DNA of 64,000 bases from Heliocidaris erythrogramma (taxonomy: Eukaryota; Echinodermata; Echinoidea; Camarodonta; Echinometridae): NCBI GenBank assembly GCA_025617745.1, contig CM046863.1, positions 56,929,829 through 56,993,828 on the forward strand, read 5' to 3'. The notes under the pieces were generated by a model that was not told where the DNA came from, ran no database searches, and worked only from the letters and a program-made list of their open reading frames with translations. Below, one piece after another: positions 57,641 to 64,000 of this stretch (the stretch's first letter is position 1; each line of letters begins with the position of its first letter). Position numbers and translations under genes: made by a program.

Positions 57641-57761
57641 TAAGCAAGAAGAATTAAGTAATGATTTTTGTTCTTCAACATGTATTCAAAATTAGTCTTC
57701 ATGAAAACATACAGGGTAGATAGTACATATTATGAAGAAAATTTACCAAAATCGTTTGGTA

Positions 57762-58787
57762 GATTACATTAACGTGTAGTATTGACAAATCAATGAAAGT
57801 CTCGTTTCATTCTGTAAAGATGACATTAACGTGTAGTTTTGACAAATCAATGAAAGTTTCGTTTGATTCTGCATAGATGACATTAACGTGTAGTATTGAA
57901 AAATCAATGAAAGTCTTGTTTCATTCTGTAAAGATGACATTAACGTGAAGTATTGAGAAATCAATGAAAGTCTCGTTTCATTTTGTAAAGATGACATTAA
58001 CGTATATTATTGAGAAATCAATGAAAGTCTCGTTTCATTCTGTAAAGATGACATTAACGTGTAGTATTGACAAATCAATGAAAGTCTCGTTTCATTCTGT
58101 AAAGATGACATTAACGTGTAGTAGTGACAAATCAATGAAAGTCTCGTTTCATTCTGTGAAGATGACATTAACGTGTAGTATTGACAAATCAATGAAAGTC
58201 TCGTTTCATTCTGTAAAGATGACATTAACGTGTAGTAGTGACAAATCAATGAAAGTCTCGTTTCATTCTGTAAAGATGACATTAACGTGTAGTATTGACA
58301 AATCAATGAAAGTCTCGTTTCATTCTGTAAAGATGACATTAACGTGTAGTAGTGACAAATCAATGAAAGTCTCGTTTCATTCTGTGAAGATGACATTAAC
58401 GTGTAGTATTGACAAATCAATGAAAGTCTCGTTTCATTCTGTAAAGATGACATTAACGTGTAGTATTGACAAATCAATGAAAGTCTCGTTTTATTCTGTA
58501 AAGATGACATTAACGTGTAGTAGTGACAAATCAATGAAAGTCTCGTTTCATTCTGTAAAGATGACATTAACGTGTAGTATTGACAAATCAATGAAAGTCT
58601 CGTTTCATTCTGTAAAGATGACATGAACGTGTAGTATTGACAAATCAATGAAAGTCTCGTTTCATTCTGTAAAGATGACATTAACGTGTAGTATTGACAA
58701 ATCAATGAAAGTCTCGTTTCATTCTGTAAAGATGACATTAACGTGTAGTAGTGACAAATCAATGAATGTCTCGTTTTATTCTGTTAA
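57762..58787 (+). repeat. 57-bp minisatellite, 18 copies
   Basis: Unit ACATTAACGTGTAGTATTGA, CAAATCAATGAAAGTCTCGT, TTCATTCTGTAAAGATG. Array length 1026 bp equals 18 units. TATTGAC and TAGTGAC variants alternate through much of the array, so the homogenised unit is partly a 114-bp dimer. The period is a multiple of three; the 220- and 251-codon ORFs on both strands are by-products. Confidence 0.97.
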
Positions 58788-58799
58788 GAAAAAAAAATA

Positions 58800-59455
58800 G
58801 TGTGCGTGATTATGTGCCTATATAATCATATGCAAAGGGAAAATATATTCCATCTTATTTAAAGAGAGATATTTAAGGCTCTGTCAGAAATGTCACATAC
58901 CCGCTACCCCATGAACGTCATATGGGGGAGCGGGATTTGAAAATATAATATAAATATGTATCACATAATGAGTTTATCATTGTCATGTCGTTAAAGATAT
59001 CGAATGTACACCTTTTTTCATGAACGCAATACTAAACGATAAGTATGTACATAATAAATAATGGATGAACAACATCGAAAATACATATTTTGTTTATTAT
59101 TGACTGGTTCATGGTCATCTTAAGATTTCATTTCACCAATCAGCGAGGATTTAGATATTCAATACACAATTATGTGTATGTGTTTATCAGAAGAGATTAT
59201 ACTGTTTGCTAAATATAAATTATTTGCTTGTTTATCTCCGTCGTTCACTTATGCCATAGCATATCTTGGACACCAATAAAAAAGTAATACATTACAAGAA
59301 ATGACAAAGTCTGTGAAACTAAAATAATGTTAAATGGCAGCCTTTTACACAACAATCGATTTGTAACTGCCGTGCTATACTGTATAATAACGATTAGACA
59401 TGGGAAGATTGTTACATGCACAATGAACATGAGGGAATGAAGAGAAACGTAGTCG
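58800..59455. other. Non-coding part of right arm
   Basis: Matches 40860-41515 of the left arm in reverse; no gene. Confidence 0.6.
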
Positions 59456-60130
59456 AGCGCCATCTAACGGCAAATGTTATAAACGAGTTCATTGAAAAGG
59501 ATGAGAGAAAGGACTCTCGGAAAGATAAAGTGGAGATATATAGAGAGAGAAGGGGGCGGACAATCTGAGTGGTAATATTAGTGCAGATAGCTAGATAGAC
59601 TGGGGAGGGGGGGGGGGGGGGGGGAGGGAGAGAGGGGAAGGTATAGAAAAGAGATGAGATAAATTAGAGAGAGGGAGAGAGATTTATAGAGAGATTTCTA
59701 TCATGATAGAGACGGGAGAATGATATACAAAAAGAGACTCAGAGTGGGAGTATAAGTAAATGATAGAGATGAATAGATAAAGAAAACAATAATTAAGAGA
59801 AGGATAAGAAAAAAAAAAGTAGAGGAGAGAGTAAGGAAAGTTAGAGCAGGGAAACATATATACAGAGAGAGAGAGAGAGATTTGTCAAGACAGAGTGAGA
59901 GAGATAACAGAGACTCGGAGTGCATGGGAACAAAAGCAAACTAAGACAGAATTATAAAGAGATGGAGAAGTAATGGTAGAGAGAAAGATGCTTACAGAAT
60001 TGAGGAAAGAAAGTAAAACACCAAGAAAGAGACTCAGTGACACAGAGACAGAAAGACATTTGAAAGGGTTGATAATAATCACATAGAAACATGCAGCTAC
60101 CGAGAAAGAAAGAAGAGAGTAGAAATTAAA
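59455..60130. repeat. CGCCATCTAACGGCA element and GA-rich block
   Basis: Starts CGCCATCTAACGGCAAATG, then GGGGGCGGACAATCTGAGTG, a G run at 59606-59622, then 500 bp of GA-rich sequence. A relative lies at 61666-61890 in the same orientation. Confidence 0.8.
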
Positions 60131-60960
60131 ATATACGAAGAGTGAAATTACGAGGATGGGCCTAGACAGACAACAAAACGTTAATCTATAAAGAGAAGAA
60201 ATAACAGTGTTAGGCCTCTACTTTGCTGTTGTAATCCTAATATTATACCTGGTAGTATATGATATAAATCTCTTCTGTGTAGTAGTACAACTGACACTAT
60301 TCATAGTTTCACTGCAAACATGCGTTCTAAAATAATCTGGAATAAGGTCTAAGTCATGGGACCATGGCCCTGTTACATTAAAAAAGTAAGATAATTTGCA
60401 TCTCCTCACAGTTAATCGTATTTACCCCAAATAAATTGGATCTTCATCAGTCAATCGTAAATTTACAATAAATTAAATGAATGGCAAGTGAAGAAATATG
60501 ACGTAACGAAGGTCCTACATGTACTCACATATACCTGCGCGTTATATGATACATGAATGGAAATGTTTGTCCAACCTAACAACGCATGATACATGCATTT
60601 CACATTCTGACTATTGAACAAGTATAGCTTTTCATATAGGTGAATGTAATTTTGAATATAAATTTGAATACATTACGAAAATGGCCTATAAATAGTACCC
60701 ACATGCATTGTGTCTCCTTTAATCAATCGTGTCTTTACAATAAATAATTACTTTACTATTCATTTTATATTGCAGAAAGATACAATGCTTGGTTAAATAC
60801 AATTCATTGCAACAAGACTAGAGATATAATAAATTGGAAGTCGATCTTTACGTTACAGGGCCCTTATTCAATAAACTACTTGCCGGAGATAAAATTAAGA
60901 ACTCTAAGCAAATTGGCTCAGATTTCTGTAACTGCCGCGCTCATGACCATAATAGCAGTA
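60131..60960. other. No gene supported
   Basis: AT-rich; nothing recognised. Confidence 0.45.
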
Positions 60961-60964
60961 CTCA

Positions 60965-61012
60965 GATGCGTGTCTACGGGGGAGGGGGCACTTGGGGGGG
61001 GGGGGGGGGGTT
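60965..61012. repeat. GTGTCTACGGGGG head and poly-G
   Basis: ATGCGTGTCTACGGGGGAGG, then CACTTGG and a G run (60996-61010); diverged member of the TGGCGTATCTA/poly-G group. Confidence 0.7.
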
Positions 61013-61076
61013 CTACAGCTTGGTCGCTTTGCGTCCTCGCATATGCTTGCTAGAGCAAGGCGCCATGTTATAAGCA

Positions 61077-61262
61077 CACATGAAACTCCAACCACAACTC
61101 GCATCCTATCGAGTACTCATTTAACACCTGGGTGGAGAGGAGCAATGCAGATAAAATGCCTTGCGCAGCGACATAAGTGCCATGCCGATGATCGAACCCA
61201 TGACCTTCTCATCTCCTGTCAAGTGTTTATACCACTCGACTACGATACTTCTACGCAGTGTG
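61077..61262 (-). mobile_element. tRNA-derived SINE, minus strand
   Basis: On the minus strand: A-box-like TAGTCGAGTGG, B box GGTTCGATC (in CATGGGTTCGATCATCGG), then CACCCAGGTGTTAAATGAGT and a body. The A/B spacing (about 35-40 bp) is right for a tRNA-like promoter. Shares head and CACC(C)AGGTGT block with 38455-38650. Confidence 0.78.
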
Positions 61263-61540
61263 CAACTGCTTTATTTTTCCCTTTGTGCTATGTACGTTTC
61301 TAAATTGGTGTAGATGACCACTAATTTTTTTAAACAGGCAAGAATGATTGCTTTTAATTGTTTCATCTTTTAAACATAGAGCTCAATCAAAGATGTTATC
61401 ACAAAATTTCACCTATCTCTACTCATGTAGGTATACGATTTGAAAATATCATTTTAATGGAGATATGTGTTGGAACTGCCGTGTTACTAGATTATACGAT
61501 TCGCCATCTTTGGAAGATTGTTTCTTTACAGCACAATGCA
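61263..61540. other. No feature recognised
   Basis: AT-rich spacer. Confidence 0.4.
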
Positions 61541-61542
61541 GC

Positions 61543-61569
61543 ACCCCCCCCCCCCCCCCCCCCCCCCCC
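61543..61569. repeat. Poly-C run
   Basis: The longest C run in the window, about 25 bases. Confidence 0.95.
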
Positions 61570-61665
61570 GCCCCTTATTCGCAGATTATCAATTTTCCGA
61601 CAGGAAGGAGACTACAAGAAAGAGAGCCACCTATTTACAAAGATATGAATAGATGGCTTTGAAAA

Positions 61666-61890
61666 GAAACGCCATCTAACGGCAATGGCGTTACAAACGC
61701 GTTCTGTGAGAAGACCACCGATTGAGTTTAGAGAGAGAGAGAGAGAGGGGGGGGGGGGGGGGTGGGGGTGGACGGACAATCGGAGTGAAGATAGTAATGC
61801 AGATAGTTAGGGAGAATGGGGAGAAAAGAAGAGAGGAAGGCATACAGAGAGAAAGAACAGAGGAGAGAAAGAGAGAGAGAGAGCTCTATC
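61666..61890. repeat. Second CGCCATCTAACGGCA element with GA block
   Basis: CGCCATCTAACGGCAATGG, ACAAACGCGTTC, (GA)n, a G run (61747-61761) and GGACGGACAATCGGAGTG. Direct relative of 59455-59640. Confidence 0.82.
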
Positions 61891-62007
61891 AAAAAACAAA
61901 AAATCACGGATCTCTACGGAAAGAGATCAGTGCCATACATGTAATGACGTATAGAAACCAACATCCCTGGAGGAACTTAGAAGTTGAAAATTGCTGTAAT
62001 TATCTTA

Positions 62008-62650
62008 TGTGATGATGACGTTAACAGGGAATATGATAGCTAGCGATGGAGACAGCATTCTGGAATTCAAAAAGATGTTCCGCCTCTAAACGGATTCGTC
62101 TTCGATTTTGGTGTATAATGTTAGGTATGCACATAACAATGATACTATAAGAAGATAATCAATGTATATTGTGAAATCTATTCAGATTAGCCATGCTCAT
62201 TCAATGAACAGGGTAGGATTCAGAATGATATTCTATTTCATTTTTAAGTCATTCTATTTTATTTTTTATTAAAAATATAAACATTCATTGCTACATCTAA
62301 ATAATTACACTTAGTAGCTCAAAATTATAAATAAATGGTATGAGCTCATTAGTAGAGTTGTATCATCCCCTCTATCTACCAGACTAATGGAGGAATATGA
62401 CAGGAATGGTCATCTTTTTTATCTCGTATGATAATGACGTCATCAGGGAATATGGTAGCTCGTGATGGAGACAGCATTCTCGTATTCAAAATGCCATTTA
62501 GCCTATAAACCAATATCTATTGGATTTTATTTTTAATGCTACATATTATAAGAGCATCATTATAAAGTTTAAACAGATGCATGTATCATATAAAATGTAT
62601 CCAAATTAATCATAACCAAGTAATGTACAGGTATGGGATCCGGCAGGATT
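62008..62650. repeat. Direct duplication, 419-bp period
   Basis: ATGACGTTAACAGGGAATATG (62015) and ATGACGTCATCAGGGAATATG (62434), each followed by GGAGACAGCATTCT and, further on, GGATTCAGAATG / GGATCCGGCAGGATT. Copies are diverged. Confidence 0.75.
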
Positions 62651-63554
62651 GTAATTGTCACTTATTCAGTGTTCAGTACTTCAGAGTTTCATTGAGAAGG
62701 TCTTAGATAATTAATATGCCACATAATGCATTATTGGGTGGACTTTTGGTTGAAGGCGAACTACAGAGATGTATATAGTTCAGACGACAGATGAATTCAA
62801 GGATGAAATATTCAAAGTTCATATTGATATTCATCGTTTAAATCAGATGGAGACAATGTCTTATTTAAAGAGCATGAAGAGAGGGTTGAGTTCTTGGAAA
62901 GGTAAAAAAGAATAATGAATAATTTGTGAACTTTCTCATTCTCATCATGTCAGTTTGGCAGATTATCATAAAAGAAATGTCCCTTTTAAAAGGCTTGCTC
63001 TTCAAAATGCCCTCATATTCGAAATATGAAAAGCTGAAATGTTCGGGCGAAACTTCATGCAAGATGTGTGCGAAGTCCCATATACCCGTTTCTGTGTGCA
63101 TTGCATGTGAGTGACTCTCGGCAGGATTCAGTCAGATACTTCTCATTTCGCATGTCCAGAACTCTACTTTAACTTTAACCAGTTAGTGCGCTGATAATCC
63201 ATAGGTAAAAGATAAAAGTATTACGACTCTTGTAGTAGTGGTATTTATTTCCGTATAAAAAATGACAATAATATACAATGGATTGCCCACATTCAGCTTA
63301 ACCGAAATAGGGAAGTTGGTCTTCCGCGGGGTTCAGAACAATTACATAAATAAAAACAAAACATATGCAAACATCTGAACAAAACAATAGATAAATTATC
63401 AATAAAACAAAGAACGCATGCCAGAAAACGTAACATGTAAAAGGCTAGTTTATACAGAGTAATTTGTAAGATTCAAATGTATTCGTGACATGTGTCCTTT
63501 TGAATGAAAGAGTAATTATTAACCATATCACACATCTGAGCAATGTAGTTTTTA
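62651..63554. other. No gene supported
   Basis: AT-rich. ORFs at 62865-63114 overlap on both strands and lack splice support. Confidence 0.45.
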
Positions 63555-63559
63555 CATTT

Positions 63560-63605
63560 TATTGCCCGGCTTTGACAAGCCAACAAAATTCCGGGCAAAT
63601 AAATT
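63560..63605. repeat. Small hairpin, TTTATTGCCCGG / CCGGGCAAATAAA
   Basis: Arms of about 12 bp around a 20-nt loop; TATTGCCCGG recurs once more at 63611. Confidence 0.75.
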
Positions 63606-63787
63606 GTCTATTGCCCGGTTAAGAAAGTCTGGTTTTGTTCATAATGATATTGGGAGCAAAAAGACCACTTAAATCACATGCATTTGAATTAAAAAAATGT
63701 ATAAATGTGATCTCCATAATGAAAGCACACTCAGAGGGGTATTAAATTTTGCTCCTGTGACAATTTGTTCCCGTCTAACTTTGCCAT

Positions 63788-63840
63788 GTTAATCCTAAAC
63801 CTAAAACTAACCCTAGCCCTTATCCTAACCCTAGGCTAAT
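63788..63840. repeat. Interstitial telomere-like sequence
   Basis: Degenerate CCTAAC/ACCCTA repeats: AATCCTAAACC, AACTAACCCTAG, ATCCTAACCCTAGG. Resembles (TTAGGG)n in reverse; also at 43075-43089 and 55150-55160 as GGGTTAGGGT. Confidence 0.7.
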
Positions 63841-64000
63841 CTTAAAGATAAAGATGAGTTCTGGTCATGATATGTGACCCGTCACGTCAAAATGAGACAG
63901 AAGTCGCATTTTTTGAAATTGCATTTTATTATTGATTATTATTCTCCGTTTCATAAGCTTTAATTTGGTATATAGTTCAACTCTAGAGAGTGAGTATTAG
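63841..64000. other. Probable MITE end running off the window
   Basis: TATGTGACCCGTCACGTCAAAATGAGACAGAAGTCGCATT has the look of a dispersed echinoderm repeat end that I have seen before; only one end is in view, so it is not called further. Confidence 0.3.

Larger units (their letters stand above)
55150..60010 (-). repeat. Right arm of large inverted duplication
   Basis: Reverse complement of 40318-43089. It is longer than the left arm because of a 1319-bp insertion (56322-57640) and 13 more copies of the 57-bp repeat. Outer edge is blurred by GA-rich sequence. Arms are separated by about 12 kb. Confidence 0.92.

Noticed and set aside
57964-58762. 220- and 251-codon ORFs on opposite strands with 19-residue repeats
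   Set aside because: The 57-bp unit is a multiple of three, so any frame without a stop in one unit stays open throughout; both strands are open at once, which fits repeat sequence and not a protein.

Overview
This looks like a window of eukaryotic nuclear DNA, most likely from an echinoderm such as a sea urchin. It is AT-rich, has long introns, and is crowded with simple repeats, poly-G/poly-C runs, palindromic MITEs and tRNA-derived SINEs. A foldback element with TTAA target sites and AAGTCCACCC-like ends (15677-16244) resembles a family I recall from sea urchins and other marine deuterostomes. The TAGGCCTA and TACATGTA palindromes recur, which fits. The species assignment is inference. No operons, bacterial genes, rRNA or convincing intact tRNA genes are visible.

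Only two protein-coding loci can be supported, both by splice sites with matching reading-frame phase. Gene 1 lies on the minus strand (6660 to 1, open at both ends): six exons at 6390-6660, 5839-5946, 5080-5308, 4021-4194, 870-1031 and 1-139. Its last two exons read like the motif X / motif I part of a beta-class N4/N6 DNA methyltransferase whose SAM-binding signature has decayed. Gene 2 is on the plus strand: two C-terminal exons, 47034-47130 and 53269-53313 with its stop, separated by a 6.1-kb intron. I do not recognise its product.

The rest is repeats. Region by region: 1-8 kb, gene 1 with a pogo/Tigger-like MITE, a SINE fragment and a smaller TA-flanked MITE in introns. 7.8-8.4 kb, a 30-bp minisatellite and a nested inverted-repeat cluster. 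9.8-13.3 kb, a higher-order array of unique-sequence blocks alternating with (CTA)n tracts. 14.25-23.64 kb, one 9.4-kb non-autonomous element with about 1.36-kb terminal inverted repeats, inside a sequence that exists uninterrupted at 33.3-34.0 kb. 24.8-32.5 kb, tandem repeats and several near-perfect foldbacks. 35.5-40 kb, microsatellites and a minus-strand SINE. 40.3-43.1 kb and 55.1-60.0 kb, arms of a very large inverted duplication (about 97-98% identical where compared) around 12 kb that holds a 500-N gap and gene 2. The right arm carries a 1319-bp Helitron-like insertion and 18 copies of a 57-bp repeat against 5 in the left arm. 60-64 kb, GA-rich sequence, a SINE and short duplications.

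The loci do not form a pathway. The story is how foldback, Helitron-like, hAT-like and Tc1/pogo-like non-autonomous elements, plus minisatellite expansion, have built most of the window. All identity and copy-number figures are read by eye; no alignment was run.
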